Source: Chlamydiota bacterium (GTDB lineage: Bacteria; Chlamydiota; Chlamydiia; Chlamydiales; Rhabdochlamydiaceae). From it: a stretch of 32,633 nucleotides of DNA. Shown in pieces: positions 15,704 through 23,560 of the stretch (within the stretch, counting starts at the first letter, position 1; every line of letters starts with the position of its first letter). Where the stretch lies: contig JABDFI010000010.1 of the NCBI GenBank assembly GCA_013286595.1, positions 1-32,633 on the forward strand. The letters run 5' to 3'. The notes beneath the pieces are model-generated. The model saw nothing but the letters and a program-made list of their open reading frames with translations. It had not been told where the DNA came from and searched no databases. The position numbers were made by a program, and so were the translations under genes.

Positions 15704-18391
15704 ATGAACGCTCTTTTGAACAGTGTGCTTTGGATTGTCCGACGATTAATATCTCTACGCTATCGACTAGAAATCATTGGTTTAGAAAAGATTGTTGCTC
15801 ATCGATTTGAGAAATCCGGGGGTATTCTTTTTCTACCTAATCATCCTGCTGAACTCGATCCTATTTTCTTAGAGCTCGTCTTATCCAAGCAATTTCGTCC
15901 GAGACCTTTGATTGTCGAGCATTTTTATCATCTCAAAGGTTTTAAATGGTTCATGGATCTTGTCCAAGCGCTGCCTTTACCGACGATGGACACAGCGGCA
16001 AGCTCATGGCGCGGCAAAAAAATTCAGAAACAGTTTCAGACTGTCGTAAATCACATCAAAGCAGGTGATAATTTTCTCATCTATCCTTCTGGTCGATTAA
16101 AGCAAACGGGATATGAGCTGCTCGGCGGAGCATCTTTTGTCCATGATCTACTGCAACGAGCGCCCGAGGTCAATGTTGTTCTAGTGAGGACAACGGGATT
16201 ATGGGGGAGTATGTTTTCTCGGGCAATCACTGGAGCTTCTCCCAATTTTGGAAAGACCTTGATGCACGGAATTAGGATTATTTTAAAAAATGGGATTTTC
16301 TTTGTTCCTCGCCGGAAGGTGAAGATTGAGTTTGAATTGCCTACTGCCGATTTTCCCTACCGTGGCACACGACTTGAATTGAATAAGTACTTAGAAAAAT
16401 GGTACAACCGCTATCCCGCTGTGGGGGCAGAACCTTTAACACTTGTTTCCTACGCCGTTTGGAAAGAAGAACTACCTCTACCGGCTAATCTTACCACGGA
16501 TCTCAAAACGCCAACTGAGCAACGCCCCGTTTCTCCTGCCATACAGAAGGAGATATTTAAGGAGCTCTCTACTCTATCGGGACAACCTCTCGATAAGATT
16601 GAACGCTCGATGCACCTGTCTCATGATCTCGGCCTCGATTCTCTCGATATCGCCGGTCTTCACATTTTTATTGATGAACACTATGGCATAAAGAATATCT
16701 TGCCTGGAGAAATCCGAACAGTTGAAGAGCTCCTACAAGCAGCGGCTGGCTATCTTCAAGAGCGAGAAGTGGTGGCAACTGTGAGCGCTCGTTCCTGGCC
16801 AAAAGATTCAAAGCGCTATACTCCTAAGGTGGCATCTCTTCGTACGATTCAAGAGGCCTTTTTTCTGAGTTGCGAGCGCAGCCCTTCTGCAATTGCATGT
16901 ACAGATGCTCTCACAGGTCCCTTGACCTACCGAAAATTAAAAATGGTCGTGTTGATCCTCTCTGATCAGATGCGTCGCCTTCCAGGTCAACATATCGGGG
17001 TATTACTTCCTGCTACAGTGGGAACCTATCTCGTGATTTTAGCGATACTCTGTGCGCGCAAAATTCCAGTCATGTTGAATTGGACAGCAGGAGTTCGCTC
17101 TTTAGATCACTCTACACAACTTGCTCAAGTGGAAGCCGTGATCTCATCAGATCGTTTTCTCGATCGATTGGAAAATGGTGATCTAGGAATCGTCGAAGAC
17201 AAACTGGTATTGATGGAGGAGTTGAGGAAGAAGATCACATGGAAAAATAAAGGTAAAGGGCTCCTATTAAGTTGGGCAAGTCCGAAGTACTTGTTGCGCA
17301 AGCTCTCTTTGAACACCTTGCAATCCACCGATATGGCAGCCATTTTATTCACAAGTGGCACGGAAACACTGCCCAAAGGTGTTCCTCTTACTCATGAAAA
17401 TCTTCTTGCCGATCAACAAGCGTGTCTCGATGTTGCCAAGCTAAGAGCGGAGGACACTCTTTACGGCGTTCTTCCTCCTTTTCACTCTTTTGGTTTTTCC
17501 ATTACGGGATTACTTCCTCTGTTGTCAGGTGTCAAGGTGTGTTATGCTCCCGATCCCAATGATAGCCATGGCATGGTTCATGATGTATTCGGATGGAAGG
17601 CGACGCTTCTTTTTTCCGCACCTAGCTTTATCAAGGCGCTGTTACGCGTAGCTAAGCCGACTGAATTGGCATCTTTGCGCTTGGTGGCCTCAGGTGCTGA
17701 GAAGGCGCCTCAAGAGTTATTTGATTACTTTGAGCAACACTTGCCACAAGCAAAATTGATCGAAGGCTATGGCATCACAGAATGTGGTCCTGTCGTCACG
17801 TTGGATCGACCTGAGGAGACACATCGAGGTGTGGGCAAGCCTTTGCCCGGTATCACACTTAAAATCATCAATCCCGATACGCTCGAGTTGGTTCCTCAAG
17901 GTCAAGAGGGGGAAGTGTGCATTGCAGGTCCCAATGTTTTCTCGGGGTATTTGGGAGTTACCAAAGATCCTTTCCTCAGGATAGAGGGCAAGCAGTTCTA
18001 CCGATCGGGTGACAGGGGGTATATGGATCCTGATGGGACATTGATTATCTCGGGGCGCATGAAGCGGTTTGTCAAGATTGGCGGAGAGATGGTGAGCTTA
18101 ACTGGTCTTGAAGATGAATTATTGAGAATTGCTCACCTGCAGAAATGGCTTAAAGGAGATGAGGAAGGTCCTCCTTTAGCTGTGGGTGTTAAGGAAAACG
18201 ATACAGACAAACCGACCATCATTCTATTCACTACCTTTCCCATTAGTAAAGAAGACGTGAACAATGCCTTAAAAGAATGTGGTTTTGGACGGATTGTAAA
18301 AATTGCCGAAGTGCGAGAAATGGAGCAGATCCCCTTGACGGGCACGGGGAAAACCCATTATCGTGTTCTGGATGAACTTTTAACTAAGTAG
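15704..18391 (+). CDS. aas: PlsC acyltransferase-ACP-acyl-ACP synthetase fusion
   Basis: 895 residues in three parts. Residues 1 to about 230 are a PlsC-type acyltransferase with the H-x4-D motif in NHPAELDP (His47, Asp52). About 270-350 is an acyl-carrier-protein domain with a phosphopantetheine site at Ser313 (LGLDSLDIAGL). About 370-895 is an AMP-forming ligase with the P-loop FTSGTETLPKG (549-559), GYGITECGPV, and a C-terminal Lys in GTGKTHYR. Related Aas proteins activate free fatty acids onto ACP and re-acylate lysophospholipid at the inner membrane; E. coli Aas (719 residues) has no built-in ACP. The ATG follows AGGA by 6 bases. cysS begins four bases after the stop. Likely role: recycling host-derived fatty acids into phospholipid. 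Confidence 0.88.
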   Translation: MNALLNSVLWIVRRLISLRYRLEIIGLEKIVAHRFEKSGGILFLPNHPAELDPIFLELVLSKQFRPRPLIVEHFYHLKGFKWFMDLVQALPLPTMDTAASSWRGKKIQKQFQTVVNHIKAGDNFLIYPSGRLKQTGYELLGGASFVHDLLQRAPEVNVVLVRTTGLWGSMFSRAITGASPNFGKTLMHGIRIILKNGIFFVPRRKVKIEFELPTADFPYRGTRLELNKYLEKWYNRYPAVGAEPLTLVSYAVWKEELPLPANLTTDLKTPTEQRPVSPAIQKEIFKELSTLSGQPLDKIERSMHLSHDLGLDSLDIAGLHIFIDEHYGIKNILPGEIRTVEELLQAAAGYLQEREVVATVSARSWPKDSKRYTPKVASLRTIQEAFFLSCERSPSAIACTDALTGPLTYRKLKMVVLILSDQMRRLPGQHIGVLLPATVGTYLVILAILCARKIPVMLNWTAGVRSLDHSTQLAQVEAVISSDRFLDRLENGDLGIVEDKLVLMEELRKKITWKNKGKGLLLSWASPKYLLRKLSLNTLQSTDMAAILFTSGTETLPKGVPLTHENLLADQQACLDVAKLRAEDTLYGVLPPFHSFGFSITGLLPLLSGVKVCYAPDPNDSHGMVHDVFGWKATLLFSAPSFIKALLRVAKPTELASLRLVASGAEKAPQELFDYFEQHLPQAKLIEGYGITECGPVVTLDRPEETHRGVGKPLPGITLKIINPDTLELVPQGQEGEVCIAGPNVFSGYLGVTKDPFLRIEGKQFYRSGDRGYMDPDGTLIISGRMKRFVKIGGEMVSLTGLEDELLRIAHLQKWLKGDEEGPPLAVGVKENDTDKPTIILFTTFPISKEDVNNALKECGFGRIVKIAEVREMEQIPLTGTGKTHYRVLDELLTK

Positions 18392-18395
18392 AAAA

Positions 18396-20249
18396 ATGCG
18401 AGCGACACTCAAAGTATTCAATTCAGAAACTCGACTTAAAGAAGAGGTTGTTCCTAGCGATGGGCGCATTGTGCGTATGTACACGTGTGGCCCTACTGTG
18501 TATAACTTTGCGCACATTGGCAATTTTCGAACCTATATCTTTGAGGATCTCTTACGCCGCACCTTGAAATTTTTTGGGTATAAGGTCAACCAAGCGATGA
18601 ATCTAACCGATGTGGATGATAAGACGATTAAAGGTGCGATTGAAAATAAGGTTTCGCTCGATGAATTCACACGACCTTATAAGCAAGCTTTTTTTGAGGA
18701 TTTGCAGCAGCTCAACATCGAAAAGGTCGAGCACTACCCCGAAGCCACCGCGTACATTCCTGAGATGATTAAGATCATCGAAGGGCTCTTAAAAAAAGGG
18801 GTAGCGTATGTCGGTGCTGATAAAAGTGTTTATTTCTCGATTCATCACTTTCCCACCTACGGACGACTTTCCCATTTGCATTTACCTGAGCTGAAAGAAG
18901 GAGCCTCAGGAGTGGCTCTCGATGAGTACGATAAAGAAAATATCTCCGATTTTGTCCTATGGAAATCGTTTGATCCGAACAGAGACGGAAACATCTATTG
19001 GGATAGTCCCTTTGGTTTGGGCCGCCCTGGCTGGCATATTGAATGCTCTGCGATGGCGATGAAGTTGTTGGGAGATAGCATTGATATTCACGCAGGTGGC
19101 GTGGATAACATGTTCCCCCATCATGAGAATGAAATTGCGCAATCTGAAGCTTTCTCATGCTGCCGCTTTGTGCGCTACTGGATGCATTCGGAACACCTGC
19201 TCGTTGATCATAAAAAGATGTCTAAGAGTCTAGGGAATTTCTATACCCTGCGCGATCTTCTCAACCGAGGTTACAAGGGAAAAGAGGTACGCTACTTGCT
19301 CATGCAGGCGCACTACCGCACTCAGCTCAATTTTACCTTTGCAGGGTTAGATGCTGCGGTTGCCACCTTGCAACGTTGCAGCGATTTTATCGCTCGGTTG
19401 CAAGCGATCCGTCAACAGAAGATGCATAAAGCTCTCGATGTGATCTTGGATCAAGCCTTGCCTAGTCAATTTCCCAAGCAAGACATTCACAATCGCATCT
19501 TATTTGATCTCAAGAAAAAAAATGAAACCGCCATCTTGGATTCCACCGTGCTCGCTCCCATTCTCGATCGCAGTTTACCCCAATCCACCGAGAAAAAAGG
19601 GATTGTCGATAAAATCCTCGTGGCATTCAAGGATGAAAAGGATCGCGATTTACTCCATGTCATCTTAGATAAAGCTCTCTCCGAGTTTCCTGAAAAGGCG
19701 AGCGTGATGCAAAAGATCATGCACCAAGTGAGCGATGAAAAAGATCGGGATATGCTCGATCCAGAATTCATGAAACCGATTTTAAACAGGCATCTCCCGA
19801 ACCAATTAGCTGAAGTGGATAGCATCCTACATGACCTTAAGGTGAAAAAAAATCATGGACTGGTCTTGCCCATCTTGCACAAAACTATGCAGGAATTCAT
19901 CGGGCATTTAGCAGATGATCTCAATGTCTCGCCAGCACTGGCTGCGCTCTTTGACATGATGCGCGAGGTCAATACGTTATGTGATCAGGATAAAATTGGG
20001 ATTTCTGAAGCGGAGGATATTTTAGATTTTCTTCATTCTATCGATGAAGTTCTAGGAGTTCTTCCTCTCAAATCAGAAGATGAAGTGATCCCGCAGCAGT
20101 TAATAGAGGCACTGGCCCAACGAGAAAAGGCGCGGGTAGAAAAAAATTGGAAAATGGCAGATGAATGCCGTCAGCTCATACAATCTAGTGGTTATCTCAT
20201 CGAAGATACTCCTCAAGGAGCACGACTTAAAAAAGTGAGGACAACATGA
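18396..20249 (+). CDS. cysS: Cysteinyl-tRNA synthetase with 155-residue repetitive insertion
   Basis: Charges tRNA-Cys with cysteine. Class I signatures are complete: zinc-ligand Cys31 (YTCGPTVYN), HIGN at 40-43, HIECSAM and HHENEIAQSEA for the zinc site, and KMSKS at 274-278. At 617 residues it is about 150 longer than usual (about 460-480). The excess is one block at about 343-500, between the KMSKS-side helices and the DDLNVSPALAALFDM segment that normally follows. The block contains about four degenerate repeats of 35-38 residues with the core ILDxxLPxxxxxxxxIxxxI and a KDEKDRDxL stretch. The active-site parts are intact, so the enzyme should work. The next gene overlaps its stop by four bases. 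Confidence 0.96.
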   Translation: MRATLKVFNSETRLKEEVVPSDGRIVRMYTCGPTVYNFAHIGNFRTYIFEDLLRRTLKFFGYKVNQAMNLTDVDDKTIKGAIENKVSLDEFTRPYKQAFFEDLQQLNIEKVEHYPEATAYIPEMIKIIEGLLKKGVAYVGADKSVYFSIHHFPTYGRLSHLHLPELKEGASGVALDEYDKENISDFVLWKSFDPNRDGNIYWDSPFGLGRPGWHIECSAMAMKLLGDSIDIHAGGVDNMFPHHENEIAQSEAFSCCRFVRYWMHSEHLLVDHKKMSKSLGNFYTLRDLLNRGYKGKEVRYLLMQAHYRTQLNFTFAGLDAAVATLQRCSDFIARLQAIRQQKMHKALDVILDQALPSQFPKQDIHNRILFDLKKKNETAILDSTVLAPILDRSLPQSTEKKGIVDKILVAFKDEKDRDLLHVILDKALSEFPEKASVMQKIMHQVSDEKDRDMLDPEFMKPILNRHLPNQLAEVDSILHDLKVKKNHGLVLPILHKTMQEFIGHLADDLNVSPALAALFDMMREVNTLCDQDKIGISEAEDILDFLHSIDEVLGVLPLKSEDEVIPQQLIEALAQREKARVEKNWKMADECRQLIQSSGYLIEDTPQGARLKKVRTT

Positions 20250-20521
20250 GTCAGAAGGCAACAACAAAAGACGAATTATTTTTAATTAAACTACACGAAA
20301 TGGCCATGGCTCAACTGGATCTCCAAAGGGAGATTGATCAGTATGTGATTGGGCGCGCCATTGGTCAAAATGATAAAGGTGTGAATACCATTGTCAATTT
20401 ACTGGCACAAGCAAATTTTGTGAAAAAATGCGGCGATAACCTAGTTCATATCACCTCAAACGGCGTTCGGCTTGTTGAGCATCTTCTTGTGGAGCGTGTT
20501 TCGCCACTTAAAACGAACTAA
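20246..20521 (+). CDS. Small winged-helix-like protein
   Basis: 91 residues, translationally coupled to cysS through an ATGA overlap. The second half (GVNTIVNLLAQANFVKK, then a short strand-turn-strand GDNLVHITSNG, then helix VRLVEHLLVE) has the helix-turn-helix plus wing pattern of small winged-helix domains. No named family recognised. Coupling to aas and cysS suggests a chlamydial housekeeping or regulatory role, but no function can be assigned. Confidence 0.65.
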   Translation: MSQKATTKDELFLIKLHEMAMAQLDLQREIDQYVIGRAIGQNDKGVNTIVNLLAQANFVKKCGDNLVHITSNGVRLVEHLLVERVSPLKTN

Positions 20522-20523
20522 GA

Positions 20524-21555
20524 TTAAAAATCGAGTCGTGTGGTGAGAGTAATCCCTTGCAGCGTGAGATCGCCACTTTTGGGTTGCACTTGAAGATCTT
20601 GCGGTGTGTGAAAGAAGTTGAGCATTTCATTTTGATCAAACCAGATGGTCATGTCATAAGTAAGACCTATCGTGAAAAAAGCCATCTCCCGGTAGAGAGG
20701 AATTTTTGCTTTAGCTCCTCCGCGGAGTTCACAATTGGCTTTGATTAGATGGGGCGAGCGGTTGCTTGTGATTTGATCTGAGTTAGAGTTGGCAGTGATG
20801 TCTGTTTTCACATCGCATTTTCCGTAGAGTAAACTCATAGAGGAATGGCCGTAGAAGCTGACGCAGCGCGCCATGAAGAAATTGAGATCAGCTCCCACCC
20901 GTAAACCACCAGCGTGGTAATCATTGCTACCCGTGATTTCTAAAGAAGAAGTTCCAGTAGGAGGTAAAGCATCACGAAATTTGAGATGGAGATCTTGATT
21001 AATCCATGCTCCCCGTCCGCCTAGAAAGGGAGACAACATAAAGGATTTTCCCAATAGATACCCGCGTGCTAATTCAAGATCCATGAGCGTGTACTTGAGA
21101 TGCCATGTCCCTTCTTCTTTTCCAAAACTTAAAGGGGCATCTGGTAATGTTCCAATCATCGGTTCGATGAACTGCCCGTCATGAGCTGTTGTTTCGAGAT
21201 GATTGGTGGTGCGGTACTGAGTGACGTAGCCGCGAACTTCCCAACAGTCATGAGGCAATCGGTAGCCAAGACCGACGCGAAAGCCAAAATTCCAGGTGGG
21301 GTCAAATTCCTTGATGCGGATATCAGTTAAGGGAAGTACTCCAGGAGTTCCTTTTGCCTTGTAGGCATAGTCCAAGCCTTCCTCATTAGCCATCCAGTAC
21401 AGAAAATCCCCAATGATGAACACGCGCGTGTATTTAGGTGGAGGAGGTGGACATGTGCATTCACACTCACATTCCTCTTCACCTACAAGATGGTGAGTGA
21501 TCAGTGTGCTTAAGGAAAGAAAGGTAGCAACATAGTTTCGAAACATTTTATCCAT
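20524..21555 (-). CDS. POMP / Legionella-MOMP-like outer-membrane porin
   Basis: 343 residues from the ATG at 21555. An upstream in-frame Met at 21690 is rejected because its 45 extra residues would come before a clear signal peptide, and because AAGGA lies 11 bases before 21555. Signal peptide: MDKMFRNYVATFLSLSTLIT to about residue 25. It is followed by a Cys/Glu-rich stretch (EEECECECTCPPPPP), then FIIGDFLYWMANEEGLDYAY, typical of the start of Lpg1974/MOMP-like porins. Alternating beta-strand patterns follow, and the protein ends in LDF, a normal C-terminal Phe for outer-membrane barrels. Parachlamydiaceae use such proteins (POMPs) in place of chlamydial MOMP. The stop lies two bases from that of the convergent gene ending at 20521. 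Confidence 0.8.
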   Translation of the reverse strand: MDKMFRNYVATFLSLSTLITHHLVGEEECECECTCPPPPPKYTRVFIIGDFLYWMANEEGLDYAYKAKGTPGVLPLTDIRIKEFDPTWNFGFRVGLGYRLPHDCWEVRGYVTQYRTTNHLETTAHDGQFIEPMIGTLPDAPLSFGKEEGTWHLKYTLMDLELARGYLLGKSFMLSPFLGGRGAWINQDLHLKFRDALPPTGTSSLEITGSNDYHAGGLRVGADLNFFMARCVSFYGHSSMSLLYGKCDVKTDITANSNSDQITSNRSPHLIKANCELRGGAKAKIPLYREMAFFTIGLTYDMTIWFDQNEMLNFFHTPQDLQVQPKSGDLTLQGITLTTRLDF

Positions 21556-21612
21556 CAACTTTAGAGTCCTTATACAAAGGACTGTAAAATTTTTTGTCAA
21601 CAGACTAGTTAT

Positions 21613-21926
21613 CTCGACTTTGTACAATTTTGCGATCAACTCGCTGACGCTTGTCGATCGTAAGATTGAACAAGAAAATTTTGTCCCCATTCGTCTTCTT
21701 GCCGCTTATACACAAATGAATTCAAAAATTGGGAATTTGGCAAGGAAGCAGCACAAATTTTTGTGTTTGGAGCGAGCGACCATTGCTGAATAGCAAGGCG
21801 CGAGTGAAGACCAAAATTTGCTGCCAAGCTGACGTAGCCAAATTCCCAATTTTTGAATTCATTTGTGTACTCAGGTTGCTCGCAATACTTGTATGAGAGG
21901 AAGTCATAAAATTGTACAAAGTCGAG
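21613..21926. repeat. Nested inverted-repeat block between porin and F-box/LRR gene
   Basis: The outer 19-base arms CTCGACTTTGTACAATTTT (21613-21631) and its exact complement (21908-21926) belong to the palindromic repeat also found at 23200-23560 and 25048-25140. Inside is a perfect 32-bp inverted repeat (21709-21740 and 21838-21869, starting TACACAAATGAATTC), with further partial pairing of AGCACAAATTTT and AAAATTTGCTG. This looks like one palindromic element inserted into another. The right outer arm encodes the last residues of the 21904-23103 gene. The remaining 21556-21612 is upstream DNA of the porin. Confidence 0.75.
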
Positions 21927-23103
21927 GAGGAGGTGGTGGAGGTGAGTTTCTATCCTGAAATTGAAGCTTAAAATAAAGTGAGCTTAAGAGTGTGAGTTTT
22001 GATAGATGGGCAAGGCCAGCACGTGTGATAAAGCACTGTCTTAGATCAAGTGAGCTTAAGAGTGTAAGTTTTGATAGATGGGCAAGGCCAGCATCTGTGA
22101 TAAAGCACTGTCTTAGATCAAGTGAGCTTAAGAGTGTGAGTTTTGATAGATGGGCAAGGCCAGCATCTGTGATCTGGCACTGGCTTAGATCAAGTGAGCT
22201 TAAGAGTGTGAGTTTTGATAGATGAGCAAGGCCAGCATCTGTGATGCTTGTGCACTGGATTAGATCAAGTGAGTTTAGAGATGTGAGTTTTGATAGATGA
22301 GCAAGGCCAGCATCTGTGATGTTTTCGCTCCCGCTTAGATTAAGTGAGCTTAAGAGTGTGAGTTTTGATAGATGTTCAAGGCCAGCATCTGTGATGTTTG
22401 TGCACACGCTGAGATTAAGTGAGGTTAAAGATGTGAGAGATGATAGATGGGCAAGGCCAGCATCTGTGATGCTTGTGCACTGCATTAGACCAAGTGAGTT
22501 TAGAGATGTGAGAGATGATAGATGGGCAAGGCCAACATCTGTGATGTTTTCGCACTTTCTTAGATTAAGAGAGCTTAAGAGTGTGAGTTTTGAGAGATGT
22601 TCAAGGCCAGCATTTGTGATGTTTGTGCACCTGCTTAGATCAAGTGAGCTTAAGAGTGTGAGAGTTACTAGATGGGCAAGGCCAGCATTTGTGATGTTTT
22701 CGCACCAGCTTAGATTAAGTGAGCTTAAGAGTGTGAGAGTTACTAGATGGGCAAGGCCAGCATCTGTGATTTTCTTGCAATTAGCTAGATTGATAGAGGT
22801 AATGCAAGTACCACTTGCTTTATCAAGAATGGTTTTAAGATCGCTATCCGATAAGTTGGGTAGTTCGGAAAGATCTAGACAGCCTTCTTTGACGAGAGAT
22901 AGAGTACTCCAAGCTTTGCATACATGGTGGACGTGAGCTGTTTCTCGAGTAGGAAGGAAGCTTAATATACATTCGAAAACGTCGTTAGGGATAGCCTTTA
23001 TGCCAGTCGTTGCGGGTTTAGGTGTAGTTTGTGAAGGAGCAGGCACCGACGCAGACTGCGTTGTCGCTTGTAAAGTTAAAGGAACTAAGCCGGATAATGC
23101 CAT
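21904..23103 (-). CDS. F-box/LRR protein ending in a repeat-encoded tail
   Basis: 399 residues. Leader MALSGLVPLTLQATTQ and a Pro/Thr-rich linker precede a well-formed F-box at about 38-70 (IPNDVFECILSFLP, HHVCKAWSTL), followed by 11 Cys-type LRRs. AGGAG lies 8 bases before the ATG. The end (FQDRNSPPPPPPRLCTIL) is not LRR: six Pro come from a short GGTGG-rich tract, and RLCTIL-stop is encoded by the palindromic arm CTCGACTTTGTACAATTTTA. The gene at 23538 ends with the same CTIL from the same repeat. Probable SCF-type effector, belonging to a subfamily distinct from the 1-12 kb array. Confidence 0.88.
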   Translation of the reverse strand: MALSGLVPLTLQATTQSASVPAPSQTTPKPATTGIKAIPNDVFECILSFLPTRETAHVHHVCKAWSTLSLVKEGCLDLSELPNLSDSDLKTILDKASGTCITSINLANCKKITDAGLAHLVTLTLLSSLNLSWCENITNAGLAHLVTLTLLSSLDLSRCTNITNAGLEHLSKLTLLSSLNLRKCENITDVGLAHLSSLTSLNSLGLMQCTSITDAGLAHLSSLTSLTSLNLSVCTNITDAGLEHLSKLTLLSSLNLSGSENITDAGLAHLSKLTSLNSLDLIQCTSITDAGLAHLSKLTLLSSLDLSQCQITDAGLAHLSKLTLLSSLDLRQCFITDAGLAHLSKLTLLSSLDLRQCFITRAGLAHLSKLTLLSSLYFKLQFQDRNSPPPPPPRLCTIL

Positions 23104-23199
23104 TGTTAAATCTCCTGATTGTAATTATGATTAGTTGTGATTAGTATTATATTTATAATATTAGTTTATTCAAAGGTTAAAATTATTATTTACTTTAAA

Positions 23200-23560
23200 C
23201 TCGACTTTGTGCAATCTCATGGATTCCTCGCTGACGCTCGTCAGCCATGAGATTGTAAAAATAAAAATTGATAGAGAGGCTCCTATCATTCAGTTGTTCA
23301 AAGGCAAAATGTTATGAAAATGGATTCTCTATCGAGCGAGGCAATTGCAAAAGGCCTCGCTACAGTAAAATCACCCTTTTGAGCCATTTTGCCACCCCAT
23401 CTTCAAGCCCTACTCGCTTGGAGTATGTGCTCGGGGATAGGTGCAGGGCGGCTTAACTCAGGTTGTATGAATGATAGGAGTCTCTCTATCAATTTTTGTT
23501 TATACAATTTCATGGCTGACGGGCGTCAGCGAGAAAGTCATAAAATTGTACAATATCGAG
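23200..23560. repeat. 361-bp palindromic element with about 92-bp inverted arms
   Basis: The left arm (23200-23291) and right arm (23469-23560) are imperfect inverted copies beginning CTCGA-TTGT-CAAT and ending TCCTATCATTC. Each arm folds on itself (TACAATCTCATGG … CCATGAGATTGTA around a CTGACG-CT-CGTCAG turn). The centre (23292-23468) is non-coding with small hairpins such as CGAGGC…GCCTCG. The element fills the spacer between the two F-box/LRR genes and supplies the 3' end of the gene at 23538. The stretch 23104-23199 is the AT-rich upstream region of the 21904-23103 gene. Confidence 0.8.

Noticed and set aside
18775-19158. 127-codon minus-strand frame in cysS (and 19487-19825, 12771-13049)
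   Set aside because: Antisense to highly conserved enzyme genes, with no start signals.
21556-21690. N-terminal extension of the porin up to 21690
   Set aside because: It would place 45 residues before a clear signal peptide and runs into the palindromic repeat.
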